Below are positions 11,924-21,692 of a stretch of 64,000 nt of DNA, piece after piece. The notes beneath the pieces are model-generated. The model saw nothing but the letters and a program-made list of their open reading frames with translations, was not told where the DNA came from and did no database searches. Numbering within the stretch: the stretch's first letter is position 1; each line of letters starts with the position of its first letter. The stretch comes from Acanthosoma haemorrhoidale. Taxonomy: Eukaryota > Arthropoda > Insecta > Hemiptera > Acanthosomatidae. Where the stretch lies: contig OV884009.1 in NCBI GenBank assembly GCA_930367205.1, positions 95,749,189 to 95,813,188 on the forward strand. The letters are read 5' to 3'. A program made the translations under genes and the position numbers.

Positions 11924-12789
11924 AATGTAGTGCTCAACCCGGAAAGCCGTGCTGTACCCAGTATTTTTGTACTTTTACACATACGTTACATAAAATCGTT
12001 GGAGCCCGGTATAAGAATACTGCAGTTGCTACTTTGGCTGGTGGTATCGCGGTGCGCAGTAGTAGCATGAACGCCAAGAGAGCTCTTCAACAGGCTAAAA
12101 CAACGAGATCAGTGATAGATTGGGGAAGATCAGCATTACAGCGAAAACTGAAAAGATTGACGTCATATTATCATATAGAAGGGAAACCGCTGCCTACTTC
12201 CTACACTGTAGGAATACAGAAAAAATCTTATCACAAAAATCTTATAATTTTTAAACTTGGACAGAAAAATGGACCGTCACCTCTGTTTTGTGGCCATTTT
12301 ACAAAGAAACTGAAACAAGTACGCATGAAGTCTTACCACCTCAAACACTTGCTGACTTGATCCCTTAATCTAATCTATTACTATGCCTCAAGCTGATGTT
12401 ATACAAGAGCATACTCAGGCCGGCTCTGCTGTACGGTGCACCGCTTTTTAGTCATCAGATAGAACCGTCTCCAGTAGTACTTTCCAACATTTTCCTTTAA
12501 GTACACTCGAGCGCAATGGTTATTTTCACATTTATCCATTCTAAAAGGTATAAGTTTATTACGCTTTGTTGTGCCAACTTCTTCACCACGAATAAATACA
12601 AGTTCTCTCTTATAGGCCCAGAAAATACCCACCTATATTTACATATTTTAATAGTAAAAACGTTAAGCGTCAGCTAACAGAGGGAACTAGTGGATGAAAC
12701 AGCTGAAGGCCACTAGGGGCGCGGGTGAGGCCCAGTTTGTGATCTACTTGTTCTCACTCTCTCTCTCTCTGCTCTGGCACTTCTGGCTC

Positions 12790-13338
12790 GCTCTACTGGA
12801 ATCATGGCTTTCTTATTCAACTACCTCTTTACCTCTCTTTCCTAACCTTTCTATCTTTTAGTCCAGCATTGTCAGACCCCACTCCTTCCTAGTGGGATTC
12901 TTTGCCTTCGTCTCGCTAAAACTAGCACCTCCTTGGAAGAGACCACTTCCATGCGGACGACGGTCCCTACAAACTTTACCTAGTAGCGCCTCCCCCAGTG
13001 ATCCAGTCTGCCTCTCTCTGGTTCACACTCACCTTTTGGATCCGGACGGTTTTCGGCTACCCTTAGATACCAAGTGTGAATTTGTGGTCATTCCAAAGCC
13101 ACATAAACTACCTATATTACATAACCTGTTCCTCTTCTCCGGAACTCAGTGCACTGTCAGGGCACACCTTTTAAGATCTTATGAAGTCAGATCAATACGA
13201 ATGATGCTGCCCACCGACTAGGCTGCCAGCGAAGGTCAAAGACCACAGGTTTACCCATTTTATCTCTTTCTTGACGCCCATCAGATAGTGGCTGGGTCGT
13301 AGCCTGCGGCACTCGTCCCCCCCCCCCACAACCCGACA
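12790..13338 (+). repeat. LTR-S copy E, truncated
   Basis: This is a copy of the gypsy LTR family also found at 14502, 21337, 37933, 55154 and 56384 (here LTR-S), inverted relative to those. It matches the reverse complement of the 56384 LTR from the block with TTTTAGTCCAGCATTGTCAG through the TTCACACTC and GGATCCGGACGG blocks. It ends ...CCCGACA at 13338, the counterpart of the TGTCGG terminus. The other terminus was not found. A long C run (about 13317-13327) lies close to the end. Confidence 0.75.
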
Positions 13339-13369
13339 GAAGTAAACAAAACAAAATGATTGAGTGCTC

Positions 13370-13565
13370 TATATTTGTAGGAAGTTGAGTATTATAAAGG
13401 TCAGAGAGACTGATCTTGTGTTCTAGGAGTAGATTGAGGATATTGTATATACAAGTAGGGTGATGAGAATCAACAGATTAGAAAAGGCATGAAATATTGT
13501 CCATGGAAAGAAGATTTCTATAACTCTGTATAGAAATGGGAGCTCCCAAGAGTCCAAAAAGAAAG
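13370..13565 (-). pseudogene. LINE C-terminal fragment, second copy
   Basis: This segment is a diverged copy of 5375-5600: both carry CTTGTGT(C/T)CT(G/A)GGAGTAGA, the GATATTGTAT block and a similar AAATATTGTC block. It lies between two LTR-S pieces and so probably separates or interrupts them. Confidence 0.5.
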
Positions 13566-13566
13566 A

Positions 13567-13736
13567 CCTTTTAAGATCTTATGAAGTCAGATCAATACGA
13601 ATAATGCTGCCCACCAACTAGGCTTCCGGCAAAGGTCAACCCATTTTATCTCTTTCTTGACGCTCGCCGTACAGCGGCCGGGTCGTAGAGACCCTACCCC
13701 GCTGCGGGCGTCCTCCCCCCTTGGGGTGACCCGACA
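13567..13736 (+). repeat. LTR-S copy E', terminal 170 bp
   Basis: This is a second terminal piece of LTR-S. The stretch with TTTTAAGATCTTATGAAGTC repeats 13168-13240 almost exactly. It ends GACCCGACA at 13736, the terminus that is TGTCGG on the other strand. Together with copy E it makes a direct repeat of the LTR end around a LINE scrap. The following 13737-14490 is AT-rich with no gene seen. Confidence 0.75.
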
Positions 13737-14501
13737 CGCTTAATACCATTTTTTTTACTACATAAAAAGTCTGTAGATAAAGTATTTAATATCTTTTGGG
13801 ATGCTTACATCTTCAACAGAGTTTCCTAAGGATGCTAATAATACCATCCTCTTGAGCTATAGCCGAATCCCTTAATTGTCTATTGCAAATGCTGTATTTT
13901 CTTTTTTTTAAACCGGTTCTTCTACTCTATTCATGTTGGGCCTTTTGTTAACTTACGGAATTATACTTTATACATGATACTATATGCCAATTATAATTAA
14001 ACTATTATTAAATTGTTTTTTACAGCCTTGACAATAATAATACAAACATTGATATTTGTTATTTGCAAGCCTGTATTTTCCTCTTTTGGAACTCATATTA
14101 AATAGAATCTGATTTATTTATACAACAAAATTATAATAAAAATATATGATAATTAACACTAAACTTACGCGTAATATGTGTGAAGTTATAAACCTTATTC
14201 TATATGAAATATTGGAATTTCAGGTTACCTTAAAAAACCTATAAGTTAGCAGATGCTTGAGCCGAATGATACGATCAAACAAACTAATGAATATATTAAT
14301 GTCTCCAATTCCTCATGGGTAAGACAATCTATCAGCTTGCGTTTGGGACTATATATTTCTTTATATATATATATTTCTCTTCGTTATTCACGATGAGTGC
14401 TTTAAGCTTCATTACCATATTCTGTTTTTACAATTTTTAATTCTTCAATAGCCTATACTTTTTCCTGGTCCTATTAAAGTCTAGGAAAGGGCATTCATAG
14501 T

Positions 14502-15174
14502 TATCGGGTTGTCACTAGGAGGTGCCTGATCACCTAGCCCTGGTGACAAGTGCGGATTGTTCGAGTTAATAACCTGGACAATTGTTCCAGGACGGCGTTA
14601 ATATCTGACTCCATTTATGATAGGTATGTGCCCCGACAATGCACTATGTTCAAGAGAAGAGGTACAGAGGTTTCATAAAGAATAAGGCAAGTTTTTCAGA
14701 GTTCGAGTGGAAGCCCAGCAGCGTCACAGGTACAAGTCGTCAGAGGGTCTGCAAGTAGACTAAAAGACAGGGTGACAGACTCAGAGGCGATGAGGAGAGA
14801 GTGAGAGACTGACGGGGAGTCTAAGAGACTGACTTCCAGGGCCAGTGGCCCTGGCGTAAAACGTCATCGAGTAAAAGCGGATGAGGAGACTCAGAGGCTG
14901 ATGAGGAGACTAGACTAGACTAGCAGGGCCAAGAGCCCTGGTTTAAATATTGTTCCTGCTTGGGGGGGGGGGGGGTAAGCCTAGGCCGGCGTGAGGAAAT
15001 GCGCACACCTGCGACGAGGTACGTGACCCCTCGTCCCCTAAAGGACTGTTTATGACCTGGCTTTTAGGCCGGTGGTACCTGCTGTATTATGGCTGCCCTC
15101 TGCCGACCCTTTTTTTATTGCTTAAAACTTTTACAGTGATTTACATTATATATGCACCAGAGTATAGGGTGATG
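14502..15174 (-). repeat. LTR-S copy A, incomplete LTR
   Basis: This LTR-S copy starts TATCGGGTTGTCAC and shares the GGTGCCTGATCACC and CCCTGGTGACAAGTGCGGAT blocks with copies B and C. It runs to the shared AGAGTATAGGGTGA near its end. The canonical GCTACA terminus and a TSD were not found. It contains two GC-rich hairpin modules (14836-14854, 14924-14941) and a G run near 14961-14974. Confidence 0.75.
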
Positions 15175-15179
15175 AGGCA

Positions 15180-15745
15180 AACCGACAACTACGCTGATTC
15201 ACCAGAATCTACTTCGGCGTTACGAACGGAGTTGCTTCTTTTCAAAGCGTTATTAATGACATTATCAGATTCGAAAATCTCGAAAGTTCGGAAGTTATCG
15301 CAGCCTTTGATTTGCTAAAGCAGAACATCGCTTAGTCTGTGATGTCAGCTGTGGACGAATAAACTCATGTCACTGTAGAGACTAATGGTTCCGAATTTGC
15401 AAAATATTTCATTATTTCTCACCAAGGACTCCCCCTCCCTTCTCCAGCACGCTATTTATATTTGAACAGAAATATGCTATAATAGAAAAACAAGCGTTTG
15501 CTATTGTAAACTAGAAGCAATGAGAAAACGGGAACAGTTTCTTATTTTAAGACATTTCAGACTCATAATGGACCAGAAAGTATTGCATTCATGTTCGACA
15601 ACCATTAATAATAGGCTATCAATAATCTGTGTCACCTCTAAAATCACTTCGCTACTTGATTGGGATGACAATTTATGCCAACGAGGATGTACCACTCGGA
15701 GCGTTCTAAAATTTAACTGGATAACCAGAACCTCGACTGGCTAAC
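15180..15745 (+). pseudogene. Gypsy RNase H scrap
   Basis: Near 15519 the plus strand reads AMRKREQFLILRHFRLIMDQ, which resembles the end of a gypsy RNase H domain ('A(V/I)xKWRHFLxGRHFxLxTDQ'). Upstream sequence is degenerate. The plus orientation disagrees with the coding direction inferred for the adjacent LTR-S copy, so the two probably come from different elements. Confidence 0.5.
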
Positions 15746-16149
15746 GTGGTAGACTGGCAGGGAAGGTGAAGTTTGTCTGCGGAAGAGTCATGGGCAGGAG
15801 GGATAACGGCCTACCGGTTGTTGTCATTGAAGATCCGGGAGACCTGGATGTCTTCGCGTGACTTCCTCTCAACTAACTGTTTTCTTATAAATTTTATTTT
15901 AATTTTCTTTTAGAATGCATATATTTATTTTTGCAGGCCACAATCTTCCAATTTTTGTTACCCAACCTCCTTTTAAAATGCCAAAGGACGTAGCCTCGAT
16001 CCCCAAACCTGCTTTTCTGTTTTTTGCTCCTTCCAATCTTTCTTCTTCCCTAAAAACTCTTTATATTTATTTCATTATATTTAGTTTTTTCCAGAACGAC
16101 ATCGGTACTATAGCCTCTTCCCACTAGTCGCAGTGTCTTCCAATACTCC

Positions 16150-16405
16150 TCCTCAGCATGACCAATGTTTTAACCAACTGTCACATAAATTCCCAACCCC
16201 TACCTGCCCATTATAATCATAAAAATCTTTTTCCACATTATCACTGAATCCGAAACATGGCTTAAACGCTACATTCCATCCTCATCTGAATCCCTCCCCA
16301 ACTAGACGTTTCTCCACCATGTCCAAGTAGGCTGGACAGGTGGTGGTGTGAGTCTGCATGTACAAGACAACCTGAAGAGAGTCGCTAAGCGAGATCACAG
16401 TCACA
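16150..16405 (+). pseudogene. CR1-like LINE endonuclease fragment
   Basis: Across frames the plus strand gives ETWLKRYIPSSSESLPN then TFLHHVQVGWTGGGVSLHVQ near 16250-16370. This is the endonuclease signature of CR1-type LINEs ('ETWLKPxIPSS...YTxxRxDRxGRxGGGVxLYV'). Nothing downstream continues the element. It may belong to the same lineage as the decayed element at 61990-62960. Confidence 0.65.
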
Positions 16406-16801
16406 GGAGGTAAATCTGGTGCTCAGCTGCATGTCAGAAAATATTGTTTGGGTAAAATATTTGTCAGTAAGTGAGTCACAAAGTACTGCAGCACCTAGGT
16501 TTGTTTCTATGTTTGATCCTTCGCAGAAGAGTATACATAGTACTTGTTTTTTTTTGTTTATGGATCCAACAAATATATTAGGTGAACTGATTACTGATTC
16601 ATAGTGATAATTAGATGATTTTGATGCTCCCCTTTTGATTTTTAGAGCCTCTTGTTTAGTTGAGAATTTTTTTTTATTACATTTGCTCAATGTCCTGCAC
16701 AAGAAAACTAACCTGTCATTTTTAGCTATTCGATAGAACTGCTCTACATACGTTGATGGGAGATTGAGATTATAATGAACTCCCCAAATAAATACCTTCA
16801 T
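16385..16801 (-). CDS. Unrecognised open frame, 138 codons
   Basis: An ATG-initiated frame runs leftward for 138 codons in AT-rich DNA with no in-frame stop. It is lysine- and serine-rich with a Cys cluster near its C-terminus (TSCDCDL). I recognise no domain and no signal peptide. An AG/GT-like context near the ATG means it could be an exon rather than a complete gene. It could equally be a fragment of an uncharacterised mobile element or a chance frame. Confidence 0.25.
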   Translation of the reverse strand: MKVFIWGVHYNLNLPSTYVEQFYRIAKNDRLVFLCRTLSKCNKKKFSTKQEALKIKRGASKSSNYHYESVISSPNIFVGSINKKKQVLCILFCEGSNIETNLGAAVLCDSLTDKYFTQTIFSDMQLSTRFTSCDCDLA

Positions 16802-17476
16802 TATTTTTAAAGCTGCCCTTTTCGTCTCATTTATATTTAAACTTATAATCAGTTTTAGTCAAATTATACAGGCTTTGTCGTCAGATTAACTAAATTGATG
16901 GAGAAGCGCGAATAAAAGATTACCATCCTATGGTCGACCGCGAAAAATGAAATTATGCTTGAAGATAATTTAATTTTGTTTTATGACGACATGAAAAATA
17001 TTTCCTATTCCTGTCCTATACAACGTGGTTAATTATTTGGTATTAGAATAAAAAAAGGTTTTTTGTAGCATTTTATTTGGGTATCTCATGATCTAGACAA
17101 TATAGAATTTCTATTATAGTTTGAAACTGTGATTAAAAAAAGTCATTAAAACTTAATAAATACCATGCTCGAAACTTTCCATATTTTTTTTTTTTTTTTT
17201 TTTATAGATATTTTAAGTAGATCTATTTTATCATCTAATCACGCTAAAAATAAAATCAACCCCATGACAAATAGTGAAGAGTCAATAATCAATTATTAAG
17301 TAATTAAAAACAAATTCCTATCATATTGTTTAGTTTAAGATTGTAAATTTAAGATCTCCTTTTTATTTTAGGCTAGATGCATTGCATATTACTCAAAGGC
17401 TATTTTTATTATGTAAATATTATAAATAAATTATCGGAACACTATATTCAACTAAACTTCACATTTTTATTCAAAG

Positions 17477-17679
17477 GTATTAGAAATGTTTCATTGACAA
17501 ATATTGATATGGAGCCTTCAGACCATTTTATAATTCATAGGTTGGGTCAATATTCTATTGCATGTTTAATGGAAGCTAAGATGGGTAGTGGTAATCCTAA
17601 GGGAGCTTACTGGAAAAGAATGAGAATCCCCTATTGTTTGAGAACAAGGAGAGTAATATCTAGTATTAGAGAGCTCTAA
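17477..17679 (+). CDS. Possible terminal exon of an unidentified gene
   Basis: A pyrimidine-rich tract ending TTCAAAG precedes GTATTAGAAATG. The frame then reads DMEPSDHFIIHRLGQYSIAC, MEAKMGSGNPKGAYWKRMR and ends RTRRVISSIREL before TAA. Residue composition is protein-like and unlike the surrounding AT-rich noise. If the acceptor is used, the preceding exon must end one base into a codon. I cannot assign a family, and no upstream exon was found. Confidence 0.35.
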
Positions 17680-18428
17680 ATGGACACTTGAGACCGTCCA
17701 ACGCTAATACTGCCTCCCCTTCACACTTCATACCCTTATTGTCATACACAATCCTCTACCTTAATGGAGGCGCCATTTCAATGAATCAAAGCCTCAAGAG
17801 TCCTCGACTGGGTTTCGGGCCGAGTGCAGCCCCTTTTCTCTCCCAACCCACCAATCCATTTATCTCCTTATTCCTTGTCCAATATTTCACTGTCTCTGCT
17901 CCATCAAAACTGCAATGTGCTGTACTGGAGTGTTTGTGTTATAAGTGCAATGAACGAATATGTTAAAAAAAGACAAAGTTACGAGGAGTTAAAAAGCCAA
18001 TAGAAATGATCTACGATATTTAAAATACTTTATTAACGTAGAGTAAATTTTATGGGAGGGGTATAGTTTGAGAAAACCGCCATTAAAAATATTTGAGCGT
18101 TTCCACGGAAACTAAATGCGAAGAATACTTTTATTTTAAAATTTAATAATTGTGTGACTTAAGGAACATTGTTAAGTAAGGTCAAATGTCGGTTTTTGTA
18201 TTGTTCTTTTCCTACATGTAAATAGGGAGATATTTATTTTATTATTATTAGTTAAGTGCATATTTTGGTTTTGGTTTAGAGGTGCTCTGGCGTCTGGCAA
18301 CTATATGGTAAATGTAGTGTAACTTTTAAACAAAATAAAGAGAATTATTTAAAAAAAATAAATGTAACAAAATATAGACGATATGTAAAAAGACTAAATA
18401 CGAACGAAATCCCATAAAAGCAAAATAC

Positions 18429-19313
18429 ATGGTAACACCAACACCAAACAAACCATTTGAAGACTTGATGATAGATACACTACATTTCGACAAAAAATAC
18501 ATCGTGACAATAATCGACACCTTTTCAAAAAAACTATTCACACACATAATATCCGCTGTGACAGGAATCAACATCTGTGACACTATTAAACTTTACTTGA
18601 CATACTATCCCACACCAACATCAATGAAAATGGATAATGGAAAAGAATACAAAAACAACCTAGTATTAAATTTTTTGCAAACAAATGAAATTGAACCAAT
18701 CTATACAACCCCAGGAAATCCCAACTCACTAGGACTACTTAATAGAGCACACAGTACACTAATAGAAATATTACGAACACTCAATGACAAAGACTTAACG
18801 AACAAATCACTGACTAACAGACTAATGCTAGCAACAATAGCATATAACAATACATTAAACTCTAAACTAAATATGACACCAGACGAAATAACATTCGGAA
18901 TAACAAAAAGACCTGACCAAAAAATAGAAATAAAAGAACAATACGTACAAAAATATCATGACGAAAAAAACATAATACACGAAATAAATAGAAACAAAAT
19001 TATAAACGAAAAAGAAAATAGGACAGAAACACAAAATAAAAATCGCGAAAATCCACCCGAAATAAATGATGACCAAATATTCATAAGAACAACCCATCAC
19101 CGCAAATACAATAACCCCTGCAGACCCGTACTATTGTTCAAAGACAGAAACGAAACAAACAAAGCACACGTTAATAGAATCAAAAGACCACGCAAACAAC
19201 ACTTGAGACCGAAACCAAACATAACTGTTTCAGAAGGAGAAGATGAATCCTACTCAGACAGTAATGATCCAGACACTTCTATGGACATTGACATATACTA
19301 TGACAGTGACTGA
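18429..19313 (+). pseudogene. Errantivirus integrase, 5'-truncated, probably inactive
   Basis: The 294-codon frame carries the integrase core: first Asp in LMIDTL, second in KMDNGKEY, and the helix before AHSTLIEIL. At that helix, where the DD35E glutamate is expected just before R-x-H-S-T-L, the sequence has Asn (LLNRAHSTL). The zinc-binding N-terminus is lost, with a stop in frame upstream. A long, charged C-terminal tail follows. It overlaps env by about 70 bp. Loss of the catalytic Glu and of the rest of pol implies no integration activity. Confidence 0.8.
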
Positions 19314-20766
19314 TATAAGTGATAACCCAGGAGTCCTACATTACACTATAAAAAATGCAAAGGTAATCGAAAATTACTACAGGACATACCATTTTTATGA
19401 CATTAGCTTACTTGACAAGGAACTAAACAATATACAGAACAATGTACCATCTTATAGGGACCTACCGACATACCCTATAATCAAAAACCTTATCATACAA
19501 ACACAAAACAAATTAAATCTATTAAAATCACACAACAAACGAACTAAGAGAGGACTAATAAACGGACTTGGAACAGCTCTCAGCTGGCTTACTGGCACCA
19601 TGACAGCTGATGACAAATCACATTATGACGAAGTAATAAATGAGTTAGGACGAAACAACTATAATATAGAACACAACATAGAACAAGACATAAAACTTAA
19701 TAAACACGTAATTAAAAACTTTCAAAAGGACATACAATTAATTAATAACAATTTAAAAACAGAACAAGACAACATAATTAAGATAAACAAGGAAATGACA
19801 TTTTTTGACATGTACATAATTCTGACACACCTACACAACAAAATAGATGAACTTACATTAACACTGGAACTATGCAAAATTGGCATCACACACTCATCAT
19901 TAATGTCCCAAATACTACATGACATAAACCAAAATGTAAATCTAGCTTCTAGGAATCCTGAAATCCTGTGGATAATGAGTAAAATTCACTGCACTACTCA
20001 TAATAAAACACTCCATATCTTTGTAGACCTTCCTAAGGCAAATTTAAATATAAAGACTTATTTACTCATACCTTCACCTGTAAAAATTAACAAACAATAC
20101 GTAACTTTAGATATAGATGAAATTATTATAATAAAAAAACTTAATATATTATATACAACAAGTTGTACATTTTTAAACAATGAATATTACTGTAAGAACC
20201 TTTTTATTTTAAATAATACCTGTATAAATAATATTATTTCATCTGGAACGATGAATGCATGCAAATATAAATTAACCAATACTAACATTAGATATAAAGA
20301 TAATATAAACAGTTTTATAACCACTAACCTCTCCAAATTAGACAATTGCCTTACTAATGATACTGTATACCTACCACCCGTTAGCTTACTCACCCTAGAC
20401 CAAAATGATTGTTATAAAGAACTCCCCAAAATTTCAAGACATATAATAGACTCCACCATAAACAAATTGTACAATAAAATAGATATAGATGTAATCGCAA
20501 ATATAAGCGAAATAGAAAAACTAAATATAACAGACATAGTTTTAGAACCACTTATATTTAATCAATCCAATACTTATTTTTATTTAATTATAGGGGCCAC
20601 TATTATAATTGTAATCCTCTACTACCTTAAAAAATGTAAAACTACCAATTCCTTACGAAACCCTACACCAACGTTAATATATCAGCCAGATCATCCCAAC
20701 ATTCTAAGAATTCTTCAACCAGATAACAGCCCTCATGCACCAGCCGCTATCAATCTCATTTCTTAG
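19243..20766 (+). CDS. env: Errantivirus envelope-like protein (open frame)
   Basis: An uninterrupted 507-codon frame encodes an insect-retrovirus/baculovirus-F type fusion protein. A furin-type site RTKR lies at residues 100-103 and is followed at once by a Gly-rich hydrophobic fusion-peptide-like stretch. A long heptad-rich region, several Cys and N-glycosylation sequons follow. A membrane anchor near residues 446-463 and a cytoplasmic tail of about 42 residues end it. It would act as a membrane-fusion glycoprotein. Natural errantivirus env mRNA is spliced, so the true N-terminus is uncertain. The open frame is notable beside a broken pol. Confidence 0.85.
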   Translation: MNPTQTVMIQTLLWTLTYTMTVTDISDNPGVLHYTIKNAKVIENYYRTYHFYDISLLDKELNNIQNNVPSYRDLPTYPIIKNLIIQTQNKLNLLKSHNKRTKRGLINGLGTALSWLTGTMTADDKSHYDEVINELGRNNYNIEHNIEQDIKLNKHVIKNFQKDIQLINNNLKTEQDNIIKINKEMTFFDMYIILTHLHNKIDELTLTLELCKIGITHSSLMSQILHDINQNVNLASRNPEILWIMSKIHCTTHNKTLHIFVDLPKANLNIKTYLLIPSPVKINKQYVTLDIDEIIIIKKLNILYTTSCTFLNNEYYCKNLFILNNTCINNIISSGTMNACKYKLTNTNIRYKDNINSFITTNLSKLDNCLTNDTVYLPPVSLLTLDQNDCYKELPKISRHIIDSTINKLYNKIDIDVIANISEIEKLNITDIVLEPLIFNQSNTYFYLIIGATIIIVILYYLKKCKTTNSLRNPTPTLIYQPDHPNILRILQPDNSPHAPAAINLIS

Positions 20767-20809
20767 TATTCTTAGAGGACTAAGAATCTTAAACAACGGA
20801 GGAGATAAA

Positions 20810-21033
20810 GAGGCCATCTGCCAGCTGCAACATCTGCAAGATTGCACTTCATCAGCAAAGCTTATCAAGTCTCAGCTTCCTATGTATCATTCCTCTTTTC
20901 CTCTCACGTCCACTTCCTTTCTGTACCGTTACTAGGCCCGTCACTCTGACAATTATTATCATTTATAGTTTATGTTTGTAAAGTTTAAATAAATCTTTTT
21001 AAAAACTCCCTCTGGTCTTATCAAGATTTAACT
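20810..21033 (+). repeat. Probable errantivirus 3' LTR (copy 1)
   Basis: The sequence downstream of env ends TTTAACT, like the LTR end that precedes the primer site of copy 2 at 35758. It has AATAAA (20988) about 45 bp before the end, as in copy 2. The left boundary after the purine tract is estimated. The flank 21034-21336 is AT-rich and shows no gene. Confidence 0.55.
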
Positions 21034-21503
21034 GTCGATGTTGACAATCGGTCTACAATGGTGACTATGCTATGACTACACACCGAAATTTAGTACCGGT
21101 GTGAACCAACAAATAAAGTAAAAAAAAAAATGAATTAATAACTCTTCTGTTTTTTTATTGTTCTGAATGGTTAGTTATTTCCTGTTTTGGAAATGGTCAC
21201 ATAGTACCTTCTTTGTCAATGGCATCCATATTGCCTTTTAATCCAACTAATAGCTATGGCACAAAATATAGTTCTTTTTGACCGCCCTTGTATATTGTTC
21301 AATTAATATTTTATTAATAGCTCCTAAATTTGTATTTGTCGGATCGTCACTAGGGGGTGCCTGATCACCGTAGCCCTGGTGACAAGTGCGGATTTTTCGA
21401 GTTTATAACCTGGACAATCGTTACATGACGGCGTTACTATCTGACTCCATTTATGATAGGTATGTGCCCCGCCGACTATGCACTATGTTCAAGAAAAGAG
21501 GTA

Positions 21504-21662
21504 TGTGATGAAATGGAATGCTTAATATTCCATATGTTTAATTTATCATATGTTCAATTGTTCAAATTTATTTTCAACTCTGTCATTACTGTCTGTAGTT
21601 TATAATAAATAAAAGCCTAATTTCTGGTCTTAAATGTATTTATTATCAGTACAAATACAACA
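21504..21662 (+). repeat. Gypsy 5' LTR (159 bp)
   Basis: This LTR is the same length and nearly the same sequence as 25337-25495. It contains AATAAA near 21605. It is followed by only 30 bp before the gag ATG, with no TGG-type primer site visible in that leader. Confidence 0.95.
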
Positions 21663-21692
21663 ATTTTATTTATTATTAACAATCAAATCACA

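Larger units (their letters stand above)
18380..21033 (+). mobile_element. Errantivirus-type endogenous retrovirus, 3' half (copy 1)
   Basis: The piece holds the integrase core, an overlapping env frame, a purine-rich tract near 20795-20812 and a probable 3' LTR ending ATTTAACT at 21033 with AATAAA at 20988. The 5' LTR, gag, protease, RT and RNase H are missing. The homology begins inside the integrase zinc-binding region, where an upstream stop is in frame. Errantiviruses are the env-bearing gypsy lineage of insects. Confidence 0.85.

Noticed and set aside
10092..12360. A single host gene spanning the better-composed frames in this stretch
   Set aside because: The recognisable parts are LINE endonuclease and RT with shifting frames and a fold-back, so a host gene is not supported. 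The frame at 12034-12360 remains unassigned.
18867..19925. Minus-strand frames opposite errantivirus integrase and env
   Set aside because: Phe/Tyr-rich shadows produced by A-rich sense codons; no conserved features.
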